Source of the DNA: Natronobacillus azotifigens
Lineage (GTDB): Bacteria; Bacillota; Bacilli; Bacillales; Amphibacillaceae
DNA length: 64,000 nucleotides
Assembly: GCF_026805325.1 (NCBI RefSeq)
Contig: NZ_JAPRAT010000021.1
Span: 1-64,000, forward strand
Reading direction: 5' to 3'
The notes beneath the pieces are model-generated. The model ran no database searches, was not told the DNA's origin, and worked only from the letters and a program-made list of their open reading frames with translations. Position numbers and translations under genes: made by a program. Shown piece after piece: positions 37,641 to 46,449 of the stretch (position 1 is the stretch's first letter; each line of letters opens with the position of its first letter).

Positions 37641-37844
37641 TTACTCACAATGTTTTGTGTTATCGCTCTCTTCGTCCGTCTTTTTATAAATAATTACGGT
37701 GGTTGCTACTTCAGCAATACTATTATTTGCAAATTGCATATGTTGAATTTCAATATTTTTTTCATTTTCCAAGAAAAAGTTAATCTTGTTTTCTAAATCA
37801 TCACCATCGATACTTCCGCTTATAACTTTTGCTTTTGTTTTCAA
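37641..37844 (-). CDS. Cse60-like sporulation protein
   Basis: A 67-residue protein with LENKINFFLENEKNIEIQHM and a C-terminal VATTVIIYKK. The pattern of a polar start, a helix and a VIIYKK-like strand matches the small Cse60 family of spore-formers, made under sigma E in Bacillus subtilis. Start TTG after AGGAGGTAACAACA. It is alone and could be a transferred or duplicated copy. Confidence 0.6.
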   Translation of the reverse strand: MKTKAKVISGSIDGDDLENKINFFLENEKNIEIQHMQFANNSIAEVATTVIIYKKTDEESDNTKHCE

Positions 37845-38132
37845 TGTTGTTACCTCCTATTTGTTATAAGGTCCCCAACAGAAAAAAGAATCAATCCTTC
37901 TTACAAAATTTTCGTTCACAAGAATTTTATTTGATCCCCATAGCCTCAAAGTACCAGACCCAGCAGAATAAACCCCAACACTATTCCAACAAAAAATCCT
38001 ATTTTCAAACTTTCTCTAACTGTTGTAGTTCGTTGGTGTTAATTGTAAATTTTTTTCAAAAAGTCGCATAAACATTCTCCTAATTTAAGTTCTTTATCGA
38101 TTCATTTGAAAATTGAAAGTTGAATGCTTCCG

Positions 38133-38303
38133 TTACACAAACGGCTTTAATAACCACCTATAAATTAATTGACCCAAATCGTATGCTACTACCTCATAAA
38201 GAAATAGAACAAACTCCATTAAAATATATCCCATAATTAGTAGTAAAATAATTCTAAATCCAGGGGAGAAGTTATTCCATATTTCGTTTCGTTTTATTTC
38301 CAT
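38133..38303 (-). CDS. Small membrane protein, 56 residues
   Basis: ATG at 38303 with GGAGG upstream. Sequence begins MEIKRNEIWNNFSPGFRI, has the hydrophobic stretch IILLLIMGYILMEFVLFLYE, and ends GQLIYRWLLKPFV. One or two membrane segments. The good start site suggests a real gene. Its place in a decayed bacteriocin-type island makes an immunity or accessory role possible, but this is inference. Confidence 0.5.
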   Translation of the reverse strand: MEIKRNEIWNNFSPGFRIILLLIMGYILMEFVLFLYEVVAYDLGQLIYRWLLKPFV

Positions 38304-38399
38304 AAATTTTATTCCTCCAATCTTTCATTAATTTACAGTCTAACAAATTTATCCCCTATTTAAAAGAGCATTTCTTAATCACTAATGACTTTAATCATT

Positions 38400-39440
38400 T
38401 CAATAATGATACATATTCAGATTAATTTTTGCGTTTGCTTCATTTTGATGGGTCAATAACTTTATCATACGTAAATTGTCGATACAAAAAACACCACTTG
38501 GCGTATACAGATGGACCCCGCTTGTTAAAGAAACCGTTCCCCACAATGGTTCTCCAACGTTCAAATGAGCTAACTTACGCTTTGAATCTAGTTCATAAAT
38601 TTCTACAGCAGGTCTGTTTACATTACCGGACACTACAAATAGTTTCTCTTGATTATAGATCATTTGAGACGGTGGTAATTCGGTTTGAATAAAATGCTTT
38701 ATCCTATCTTCTTTCAGCTCATAAATTGTTCCATATTCTTTATAACCATTATTAACTTGTCTCCCTTGACTAACCAAAAAGGAGTCTTCCGTAATTAACA
38801 AATTCGTGCTATAGGGACGTGAAAAAATTTCTTTTTCCTGAAAAACATCATTTTTAATCGTTGACAGATAAGTGCTTTGTTCGCCAAAGCTTGTCATGTA
38901 CAACGTTTTTTCCTTTGCGTTATATTTGAGATCAGAAACTTCTATTCCTGGTATTTTCCAAGAATTCAGTTCTTGTGTTAGATTATCGATAGCGTATTGA
39001 TAAAGATGGACATGAGAACGAATATGATTATATTGGATGGCATAAAGCGTGTCTTCTACTAAGATCACTTGTCCGACATCACCTTCAATAAAACCTTTCT
39101 TTGTCACAGAGTGGGAATCCACCTGATAGAGATCGTATCCAAATGGGGCAAGATCATTTCTCGCTATAGCCACAATGTTCAGATTGTCTGAAACCCCAAC
39201 GGTTGCATGAAACAATTCGTTTGTATCCCTTAATCGATGGGTAAAATCAATCGCATTGTTTGATTGACTGTGAATATTAAAATATGTTTTTCCTTTTTCA
39301 CTTGTTAGAAACGTGACAAAATCGCTTCCCATTTCCTCTTCAAACGCTAGATCATCTGGCATGGAGTTATTGCAGCCTATGAGTACGAAAAGGATTAAAG
39401 AAAAAATAATGCAGCTGAACCGATGATTCTTCTTACACAT
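38400..39440 (-). CDS. Lipoprotein with beta-propeller-like repeats, unknown function
   Basis: A 346-residue lipoprotein with lipobox LIGC (C23), so anchored outside the membrane. Repeated strand patterns such as VILVEDTLYAIQYN, LLITEDSFLVSQGR and YNQEKLFVVSGN suggest a propeller fold. A strong GGGGGG-type site precedes the ATG. It overlaps the end of an FtsX-type permease fragment, so it belonged to an ABC operon whose ATPase and permease are now broken. I recognise no named family. Confidence 0.7.
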   Translation of the reverse strand: MCKKNHRFSCIIFSLILFVLIGCNNSMPDDLAFEEEMGSDFVTFLTSEKGKTYFNIHSQSNNAIDFTHRLRDTNELFHATVGVSDNLNIVAIARNDLAPFGYDLYQVDSHSVTKKGFIEGDVGQVILVEDTLYAIQYNHIRSHVHLYQYAIDNLTQELNSWKIPGIEVSDLKYNAKEKTLYMTSFGEQSTYLSTIKNDVFQEKEIFSRPYSTNLLITEDSFLVSQGRQVNNGYKEYGTIYELKEDRIKHFIQTELPPSQMIYNQEKLFVVSGNVNRPAVEIYELDSKRKLAHLNVGEPLWGTVSLTSGVHLYTPSGVFCIDNLRMIKLLTHQNEANAKINLNMYHY

Positions 39441-39441
39441 A

Positions 39442-39672
39442 TTATTCCCCCCCTAAATATTTCACAGGCTTTATTTTTGCTGTTCTCATTATTTTATGAA
39501 AACTAGCGGTAATGCCTACAAGTATTGATAAAATAAAGCTAGAAATAACATGACCTATGTTCATGTTCAAAATTAGAACAACTTCATCTGGTTTCTGTAC
39601 GAAAGACCCATTAATGATTGCTATTAATAGATAAGCAATGGAGATGGCGATGAAAAATGCAATCATACACAT
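39442..39672 (-). pseudogene. FtsX/MacB-type ABC permease, C-terminal fragment
   Basis: The 76-residue frame ends with the last helix and tail of an FtsX-family permease: VISSFILSILVGITASFHKI, then MRTAKIKPVKYLGGE, equivalent to the usual A-x-x-x-x-P-x-x-x-L-x-x-E end. All upstream domains are gone. It begins right where the ATPase fragment stops. Confidence 0.65.
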
Positions 39673-39791
39673 ATAAATTTACCTTTCGCGATAGTAACAT
39701 TGATTCCATTTGAAATTTCATTCTGTTGGCCATTCTTATAAAAGGACTTTTGCAGATGGCTAACCTCAATAATATACTCAGCTGTTTTCAT
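39663..39791 (-). pseudogene. ABC transporter ATPase, N-terminal fragment
   Basis: ATG at 39791 after AAGGGTGG. It encodes MKTAEYIIEVSHLQKSFYKN, then NEISNGINVTIAKGKFICV, the start of a LolD/MacB-type ATPase up to just before Walker A. The frame then runs into the permease fragment and stops at TGA. A single deletion joining the ATPase start to the permease end explains both fragments. Confidence 0.65.
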
Positions 39792-39990
39792 TTTCAGTCC
39801 ACCCTTATTATATTTGTCTTAAGTAGAAACTACGTCGGCTCCATTACGCCCACCGACCAATAATCTCCACCGAAAATTTTTAATGTTAAAAACTTATATC
39901 TTAATCAGCAAAAATATGTATTGTAGTCATTCGCAATTACATTTAATTTTCTTCCCTATTAAAAGTGTACCAAATCCTCTTCAAAGAAAC

Positions 39991-40030
39991 ACCGACAAAA
40001 AGTGGCGGTTGACCGCCACTTTTTGTCGGT
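39991..40030. terminator. Perfect bidirectional terminator
   Basis: ACCGACAAAAAGTGGCGG, TTGA, then CCGCCACTTTTTGTCGGT: an 18-base perfect stem with A and T tracts on each side. It lies downstream of the ABC exporter gene on the minus strand. Confidence 0.85.
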
Positions 40031-40094
40031 ATCAAAGTTTACACATTTTAGGTATGGGGTTTTTCTCAAAAAAACCCATTCAAGCGTAATGCTA

Positions 40095-41846
40095 CTACTG
40101 TATAACTAGCTCATCTTCATGCTTAAATTGTGCATGATACAAACGATGGTATAGCCCTTTCTCACTTAACAATTGATCATGATCGCCAAGCTCAACTACT
40201 TTTCCATCATCTAGAACGACTATTAAATCAGCATCTGTAATAGTAGAAAGGCGATGTGCAATCACAAATGTTGTTTTACCTTTCATCAGGTTCGTAATTG
40301 CTTTATTCACGTTCCTTTCTGACTGGTTATCCAGGGCAGAAGTAGCTTCATCTAACAATAAGATCGGTGCTGCTTTCGCTAGCGCTCTCGCAATCGCGAT
40401 CCGCTGTTTTTGTCCTCCCGATAGTTTTGATCCTTTTTCCCCGATATGGAAGTTCAACCCTCCTGGTAATGCTTCAACGAGGTCTTTTGCATGAGAAAAT
40501 TCGAGAATCCGATCCATGTCATCCATGCTCAATTGATCATTAGGATTAATATTTTCTAAAATCGTACCAGTAAAAAGACAACTTTCTTGTGGTACAACAG
40601 AGAAATAACTTAATAATTCTTCCGGTGTCATCGTGACTATGTTTCTATTATTGATTAAAATAGCACCAGCATAGTCGTAGAAGTTTTGCAATAATTTAAA
40701 TAAGGTAGACTTACCAGCACCATTAGGACCAACGAGGGCGACTACCCCTTGGCCTCGTATTTTTAAATTCAAGTCTTTGATCACTAATTTATCTTGATAA
40801 GCAAAGCTAACATTCTGAAACTCGATGGATTTTATGCTTGTTTGATTCATAGGAAGGATCGATGGGAATTTATCTACCCACGGCTGCTCGTGCATTGTCT
40901 CAAATACTCTCTCCGCACCAGCCAAAGAAGACTGCATTTGCCCCCACAGCCCTGCAAGTCCTGTAAATGGCCAGACAATATGATTTAACAATTGAATGAA
41001 GGCAATCAGTTCTCCTATTGAAATACTTTCTTCCATTACAAAATAAGAGCCAAGACCAAAGGCAAGTAAGAAGCTTAATATTCCTATGAAACTTGATGTC
41101 GCCTGTAAACCAGCACTAATCTTTCCATTCTTAAGATCATGTTCATAAATACGATCACTAGAATTCACATATTTCTCATTCATTGTTTTTTCAAGAGAAT
41201 AGGAACGAATAATGGGTATACCAGCAAGCACATCTTGAACCAACTCTACTGCTTTAGCCATTCGTTCTTGTAGCAAGATCGAATTCTTTTTCATCGCTTT
41301 TCCAAAGACAGCCCCTACGCATAAGGTTAAAGGGCCAATCAATCCACAAATAAGCGCAAGCGGCCAATGAATGGTTAGTAAATAGATAAATGCTACAATC
41401 GCAACAAGAGGACCCCGAATGATAGAAAAGAACACACTACCCATCAAATCACCAATAGCGTTCACATCATTCGTTAGTTTCGAAACGATACTGCCTGAGT
41501 GGTTTTTATCGTGATATGTTAGTGGTAATAATAAAGAATGAGCAAACAGCTTCTTTCTCATATCATTTCGCACAAAGCTAGCTACTTTATTTTTCAAAAA
41601 AACATCAAAATAATGAAAAAAGAAATTAGCAAATAGAATAAGTACCCCCACCCAGATAAAAAAGGAAAAACGATCTCCATCCTCTAAGACTGCAATATTC
41701 GTTACATTCATCATGAACCACGGTAAAGCTAAATCTAGTAATATTCCTATAATCATGGTGAAACATAATAACAGATAAAGAAACTTCTTCTTTTTGACAA
41801 AGTGAAATAATTCTCTTCTAATTAACTTCTTATTCTCATTTTCCAT
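40095..41846 (-). CDS. ABC exporter, fused permease and ATPase
   Basis: A 583-residue half-transporter of the MsbA/LmrA/BmrA kind. Six membrane helices fill about 1-320. The ATPase half has Walker A GPNGAGKS near 370, signature LSGGQKQRIAIARAL, Walker B ILLLDEATSALD and AHRLSTI. It probably works as a homodimer. It lacks the C39 peptidase domain needed to cut GG leaders, so it is not an obvious exporter for the peptide at 34.7 kb. A cre-like site lies upstream near 41995. Confidence 0.9.
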   Translation of the reverse strand: MENENKKLIRRELFHFVKKKKFLYLLLCFTMIIGILLDLALPWFMMNVTNIAVLEDGDRFSFFIWVGVLILFANFFFHYFDVFLKNKVASFVRNDMRKKLFAHSLLLPLTYHDKNHSGSIVSKLTNDVNAIGDLMGSVFFSIIRGPLVAIVAFIYLLTIHWPLALICGLIGPLTLCVGAVFGKAMKKNSILLQERMAKAVELVQDVLAGIPIIRSYSLEKTMNEKYVNSSDRIYEHDLKNGKISAGLQATSSFIGILSFLLAFGLGSYFVMEESISIGELIAFIQLLNHIVWPFTGLAGLWGQMQSSLAGAERVFETMHEQPWVDKFPSILPMNQTSIKSIEFQNVSFAYQDKLVIKDLNLKIRGQGVVALVGPNGAGKSTLFKLLQNFYDYAGAILINNRNIVTMTPEELLSYFSVVPQESCLFTGTILENINPNDQLSMDDMDRILEFSHAKDLVEALPGGLNFHIGEKGSKLSGGQKQRIAIARALAKAAPILLLDEATSALDNQSERNVNKAITNLMKGKTTFVIAHRLSTITDADLIVVLDDGKVVELGDHDQLLSEKGLYHRLYHAQFKHEDELVIQ

Positions 41847-41992
41847 TAAAATCCTCCCTAAGATTTATGTCGTGTCTGGTTTACTCTCCAATCTTAAACA
41901 GTTTTGATTTCCTCCTTATTTTGATATGGAATGCGTACATAAATCACATTGGGGTACGGAATGAATTTCCAATAAGCAAAAACAGCTCAACC

Positions 41993-42009
41993 AAAGAAAG
42001 CGTTCTCAT
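41993..42009 (-). promoter_or_regulatory. cre-like site upstream of the ABC exporter
   Basis: AAGAAAGCGTTCTCATT, about 150 bases upstream of the start codon, with the same AGAAAGCGTTNTCAT core as the sites near 22574 and 23475. CcpA control is possible. Confidence 0.4.
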
Positions 42010-42222
42010 TAAATGACGAGTTTGGTTACTAACTTAGTTTTCATTATCCATTGAAAATAACTCCATGCCTACCTAACACAACACTTATTGATTCAATTGT
42101 TGTCACCCTTTTTTATCATAAGCAATAGAATAATTTCCAGCAATTATACTTTTTTGCATAGCTGGGTACAACGCGGAGGCATAGAGAAGTTACATCAGTC
42201 AATTAAAAATCCAGAAAAATAC

Positions 42223-42246
42223 CCCGCACCTAAAATTAGGTGCGGG
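42223..42246 (-). terminator. Terminator of the ECF S-component gene
   Basis: CCCGCACCTAA, AA, TTAGGTGCGGG: an 11-base perfect stem. On the minus strand TATTTTTCTGG follows. Confidence 0.8.
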
Positions 42247-42263
42247 ATAACTAAATCTATCTA

Positions 42264-42887
42264 TTAATAGTTCTTCCGCTTAATTAATGGCGGCACGACC
42301 GCCACCGTAACAAATGCAGCAACAACCGCCTCTGCAAGACCATTTGTAAAAAACACGGTCAAAACAGCTGTAAAGATCGCGCCTGTACTCTCCGCATTAA
42401 CCGCTTTGGCATAAGCATCATGAAACAATAAAGCTATCAAGCCCATCACGAAAAAAGTGTGTATAAACGTAGTAAACAGACCAGTGAGCATTAAAGAAGC
42501 TTTTTGATTGGATTGTTTTTTTGTCAAAGCTTTACGAAATGCTTTAAATAGATAGAAAGGAATAAATCCAACGATCACTCTTGGAACTATTGCAACCACT
42601 AGCGCCCAGAAACTCCCCTGACTTGTTCCCAACACAGGAATTGCGGGTGAGAAAGCAAATGACATTAAGGTTGGAGCAATCGTATTTGTTATCACACTCG
42701 TGATACCAAATGCTAAACCTAAAAACGCCCCGATCTTTGGACCTAGAACAATGGATCCGATAATTACTGGAATATGAATCAACGTCGCTCTAATGAAGCC
42801 TAAATGGATGAACCCAATTGGAGTAAATGCAAACAATAAAATAATCGATAAAAAGATCGCAGTTAACGTAAATTCTCTTAGTTTCAA
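42264..42887 (-). CDS. ECF transporter S component (vitamin uptake)
   Basis: A 207-residue substrate-binding membrane protein of energy-coupling-factor transporters with about six helices. Typical segments are GFIRATLIHIPVIIGSIVLG and GAFLGLAFGITS near the N-terminus, which contact the AAxA-type helix of the partner. It resembles pantothenate/PanT-like S components, but the vitamin cannot be fixed. The A and T units must lie elsewhere. A terminator follows. Confidence 0.82.
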   Translation of the reverse strand: MKLREFTLTAIFLSIILLFAFTPIGFIHLGFIRATLIHIPVIIGSIVLGPKIGAFLGLAFGITSVITNTIAPTLMSFAFSPAIPVLGTSQGSFWALVVAIVPRVIVGFIPFYLFKAFRKALTKKQSNQKASLMLTGLFTTFIHTFFVMGLIALLFHDAYAKAVNAESTGAIFTAVLTVFFTNGLAEAVVAAFVTVAVVPPLIKRKNY

Positions 42888-43973
42888 TTTCTTGCTCCTT
42901 CTTTAGAAAAATTATCTTTATCCTACTATACCATGCAACTACGATCTATCAAGCCTATTTAGCTTTATCCCTACCTTATTATGTATATACTACCTCTTCA
43001 TCTAAAATTCGGGAACATAGGTGCAGAGCGTCGATTAAACAAATAGCAACAGGAATGAATCAATCGAGATAAAGACATTACGGTAAGCTTGTTAACCAAT
43101 GACAACCTGTAGATTCTTTCGTGAGATTGGCTTTTTTTAGCACTCAGAGTTGGGGTGACCATATCTACTCTCTAAACGTCTCCACCGCAACAAAAAAAAC
43201 ACATTCAAGGAATGCGGAAGGGAAAGCTCAATCTTAAATGGGGGCCGAATCATCTTCGCACTAAGGAGAGCTTAACTATCTCCGACTGATCCAGTGCTAC
43301 TTGAAAGAGATGAAAAATAGTTTGCATACGTTTATCAAAACCTATGTTTCTCTGTAATCATCAACTTGGGCAATTCCTGTTTTGGAAACTGTTAACCACT
43401 CTACCTTCCCCCTGAAGAGTTGATATAGTATGTATTTTATAATACAGGGAGGGGAATATCAATGTTTGGTAAAAAGCGTACAGATTCGGATTTCCTCAAA
43501 TAAAAAGAGATGACTGAAATTCAAGAATATAATAACCGTACCTATTTTGAAAGGATAGGATAGGATTGTGTTCGTATATACATAGGGGAAAATCGTCAAA
43601 GGACTTTTTACAAGTAGGTGCCCTTTAAGCAGAAGGAGATAACTTTTCCATCTTAGGTCTCGATAATGTTGTACTCGATTTGTCTACCATTCTATTTTGT
43701 TTAAAAGCTAAAAGATAAAAACTCGAGTTAGAACATCGTCAATGAAAGGATGCAAAAACGCTTTGGTTCATTATCATTTTAAGTGACCCTTCAATCAGTG
43801 GGCGTTTTTAAGTATTCCCCCACTGATTGTTAGCCCTGAAGAATGACGCAAAAGTCCTAGAAGCCTTCGATGTAATTTTTTAATTAACAATGTGGTGCAT
43901 TTTACCGTTAACATATCTATCGGAATGCGAGTACTTCTACTTAAACTACTTTATCTTCTTGGTACTGAACTTG
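42888..43973. other. 1.09-kb region without an intact gene
   Basis: Holds a broken short frame around 43462 (ATG after GAGGGG, MFGKKRTDSDFLK, stop, then KEMTEIQEYNNRTYFERIG, stop), and the partial repeat R11. It looks like pseudogene debris; I cannot name the original gene. Confidence 0.5.
43777..43880 (+). repeat. Multi-hairpin repeat, partial copy R11
   Basis: TTAAGTGACCCTTCAATCAG and the CCCCCACTGATTG arm are clear. After GAAGCCTTCG the copy decays. Located just downstream of nifV. Confidence 0.7.
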
Positions 43974-45128
43974 TTAACGAACAGGAAGCTCTAATTGACT
44001 ATACTTACCCTGAATCGATTGCTGATAAATTTTCGTTAAATCTGATTGTTTCACTTCTTTCTTCTCCACTGTCATCCTACGTAAATGCATTAATAGAAAT
44101 TCTAATTCGCCTCTTTCAAGCTTCAATCCTTCTTCTTCGAAAAAATAAGCCAATGAAGCTACTCCTGAATGTTTACCAACCATAAACTGATGGTTTTTCC
44201 CAACTTCCTTAGGATCAAACATTTGGTAAGTACATTGATTCTTAAGTAAGCCATCAACATGGATACCAGATTCATGGGTATAAACCATCTCACCAACAAT
44301 CGGCTTTGCTTCAGGTATTGCACGACCAGATGCTCGACTAACAAGCTCGGAAAGCAAGTGTAATCGGGTGGTATCAATTGCTACTTCACCGTTATACAAA
44401 TGTTTCCAACCCATCACAACCTCTTCAAACGGAGCATTACCCGCTCGTTCGCCTAGGCCGAGTATGGTTGTACTGGCCCATCTAACCCCACTTGAAACAG
44501 CTACCAACGTATTTGCTGTAGCCATACCAAAATCGTTATGGCAATGAATCTCCATATCAACCTCTTTCGGGCACTCTTTCAGTATTCGCTTTACGTTAGC
44601 ACTAGTATGAATTGGGGTAAGAGCAGAAACAGTATCCGCATAACGAAATTTGGTAATTCCAAACGGATCGAGATAATGAATAAGCTTCACTAAAAAAGAA
44701 ATATCACTTCTTGAAGCATCTTCAAAACCAATCGATACATTCAAATTAGCTGCTTTCGCATAGTCAACTGCTTTTAATATTTTTAAAACAATGTCATCTC
44801 TTTTTAAACGAAGCTTATGTCGAATCTGTACATCAGATGTAGGAATCGAGATATGCACATTAGAAACACCTGATTTAATTGAGGCATCTATGTCCGCAAT
44901 TAGGGCACGATTCCAAGTAAGTAATTGAATAGGCAATCCCATGTCAACCATAGATTGAATCGTTTGTTGTTCTGTTAAACCCATTGCCGGAATTCCTACC
45001 TCTGCTTGCTCAACGCCTACCTCAGCAAGTAATTTTAAAATGGCTCGTTTTTCTTCCGCCAAAAAATTCACACCTGCTGTTTGCTCACCATCTCTTAACG
45101 TGGTATCACAAAATAGTATCCCCCCCAC
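43974..45128 (-). CDS. nifV: Homocitrate synthase NifV
   Basis: A roughly 384-residue acetyl-CoA:2-oxoglutarate condensing enzyme that makes homocitrate, the organic ligand of FeMo-co. Family motifs are FCDTTLRDGEQTAGV at the N-terminus, EIHCHNDFGMATAN and GERAGNAPFEEV. GGAGG touches the ATG at 45134, so the GTG at 45128, seven bases from it, is the likelier start. It is the last gene of the nif cluster, separated from the hesB-like gene by repeat R10. Confidence 0.93.
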   Translation of the reverse strand: MGGILFCDTTLRDGEQTAGVNFLAEEKRAILKLLAEVGVEQAEVGIPAMGLTEQQTIQSMVDMGLPIQLLTWNRALIADIDASIKSGVSNVHISIPTSDVQIRHKLRLKRDDIVLKILKAVDYAKAANLNVSIGFEDASRSDISFLVKLIHYLDPFGITKFRYADTVSALTPIHTSANVKRILKECPKEVDMEIHCHNDFGMATANTLVAVSSGVRWASTTILGLGERAGNAPFEEVVMGWKHLYNGEVAIDTTRLHLLSELVSRASGRAIPEAKPIVGEMVYTHESGIHVDGLLKNQCTYQMFDPKEVGKNHQFMVGKHSGVASLAYFFEEEGLKLERGELEFLLMHLRRMTVEKKEVKQSDLTKIYQQSIQGKYSQLELPVR

Positions 45129-45167
45129 TTTCATCCCTCCATCATTTAGTATCGTTGAAATAATCTC

Positions 45168-45320
45168 ATAGAGTGAAACTTCAATTAGTGGGTTCTTGAC
45201 TTCCCCCGCTGCTTGTTCGTTGAAGCCTTCAGAGTGCCAGCGTCCGTAAACTCACCCAATCACCTTTGATTTTCTTGTTGTTTTATCATGAGAATCTTAC
45301 GGACGGTTACTCCGGGATCA
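45168..45320 (+). repeat. Multi-hairpin repeat, copy R10, between the hesB-like gene and nifV
   Basis: AGAGTGAAACTTCAATTAGTG to TACTCCGGGATCAA. It is antisense to nif transcription, yet in the same absolute orientation as all other copies. Confidence 0.8.
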
Positions 45321-45394
45321 ACTTATTGGAACCCAGAATTAATCGTTTAGCTACTCCTTAGTATTCGTGTGAAGGTTACGTTTGGATCATTTTC

Positions 45395-45706
45395 TTAAAA
45401 ACAATCAATCATACATGATGCACAATCCAATTGATTTTCCATCATGAAAAGACCTTCCTCTCCTTCTTCTTCCGAAACAAAAACAAGTGTAGAATGTAAT
45501 AGATTGTTTGATTCAACACTTGTGTATACAGTAAAACCCTCTTCTTCGCTCACAATATCATCTTGTTCTTGACGATTATCCCAGTACACTTGGTAATTTA
45601 GTTTCCCATCCCATTCGCTTGCATGAATTCGAAGAGAATAATCCATCAAATCATGTGCTTTTCTATAAGCAACAACTTGCTTCTTCGCTTCATCGGTAAA
45701 GTACAT
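45395..45706 (-). CDS. HesB/IscA-like A-type Fe-S protein
   Basis: A 103-residue protein with the A-type carrier pattern: MYFTDEAKKQVVAYRKAH, SLRIHASEWDGKLNYQVYWD and a C-terminal cysteine cluster DCASCMIDCF in place of the usual CGCG. HesB/IscA-like genes are frequent in nif clusters and may feed Fe-S clusters to nitrogenase. The frame begins at a GTG overlapping the nifW stop; ATG at 45706 has better spacing from GGAG. The altered cysteine spacing is unusual. Confidence 0.75.
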   Translation of the reverse strand: MYFTDEAKKQVVAYRKAHDLMDYSLRIHASEWDGKLNYQVYWDNRQEQDDIVSEEEGFTVYTSVESNNLLHSTLVFVSEEEGEEGLFMMENQLDCASCMIDCF

Positions 45707-45711
45707 TTTTA

Positions 45712-46044
45712 TCACTCTCCTTTTTCACTCGGTTCGGCTTTTTTTATGTCTGAAAATGCGATGAATGTACCGTAGTTTTTATAAAATTCAGGGAAAAATT
45801 TCTTCCGTACAGGCGTTGGTTTCACAAAATCTCCATATGCCCGAAATAAATAGGCCCGTTGGAATCGCCAAACTTCTTTATTTCTAGAATCAGCTTCCAA
45901 CAAATCAGCATCTTCCAGATACGATCTAAACTTCTTTAATATATGCATCCGTGAAATATTTAAAATTTGCGGGTGAAAAGGCACGTGATAATAAGCAAAA
46001 AAATCCTCAGCATCTTGTAACTCCTTCATTGGATTTTCACTCAT
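45712..46044 (-). CDS. nifW: Nitrogenase-stabilising/protective protein NifW
   Basis: A 110-residue protein matching NifW: MKELQDAEDFFAYYHVPFHP, NISRMHILKKFRSYLEDADL and FRAYGDFVKP. NifW is known from proteobacteria and cyanobacteria, where it protects the MoFe protein or aids its maturation. GAGGGGAGG directly precedes the ATG at 46044; nine codons of upstream frame are rejected. It lies between nifX and the hesB-like gene, each overlapping or nearly so. NifW is not part of the compact Paenibacillus nif operon as I know it. Confidence 0.82.
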   Translation of the reverse strand: MSENPMKELQDAEDFFAYYHVPFHPQILNISRMHILKKFRSYLEDADLLEADSRNKEVWRFQRAYLFRAYGDFVKPTPVRKKFFPEFYKNYGTFIAFSDIKKAEPSEKGE

Positions 46045-46067
46045 TCTATCCTCCCCTCTCATTGGAT

Positions 46068-46445
46068 TCATTCATTAGCGGTTTGCTCATTTAGGAGCTT
46101 TTGTAACCACAATGGTGGTTTATTCTGCAACATAATTAACAACCGATCTAGCTGTTCTTTTATCAACGTCCCTTCTTGTACTTTAACAGGCATTATTTTT
46201 TCTCTTGTTACGCGTGCAGCAGCGGCCGGTCCAATTTGTGTAATAAATAAAATTGTACAATCTTTAACCGCATTTAATCGCGTTTCAATTTTATCGATTT
46301 CATCTTCTTCATTAACCTCTTCAATAACTCTTGTTGTATATGGTTCATACTGAGAATGATCAATGTTATAGATTGAAAAAATCTCTGCATAACCAAAATG
46401 TGAATTGACAGTTATACCATCACTTGATGAAAAGCCAACCTTCAT
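46068..46445 (-). CDS. nifX: FeMo-co carrier NifX
   Basis: A 125-residue protein of the NifX/NafY fold with MKVGFSSSDGITVNSHFGYA at the N-terminus and TQIGPAAAARVTREKIMPVK in the middle, which are family hallmarks. NifX binds NifB-co and the VK-cluster on the way to FeMo-co. GGAAGGTGATC precedes the ATG. It follows nifN by four bases and overlaps the long nifW frame. Confidence 0.92.
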   Translation of the reverse strand: MKVGFSSSDGITVNSHFGYAEIFSIYNIDHSQYEPYTTRVIEEVNEEDEIDKIETRLNAVKDCTILFITQIGPAAAARVTREKIMPVKVQEGTLIKEQLDRLLIMLQNKPPLWLQKLLNEQTANE

Positions 46446-46449
46446 CAGA

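Noticed and set aside
40095..41846. Dedicated exporter for the GG-leader peptide
   Set aside because: The protein starts with membrane helices and lacks the N-terminal C39 peptidase domain with its Cys and His.
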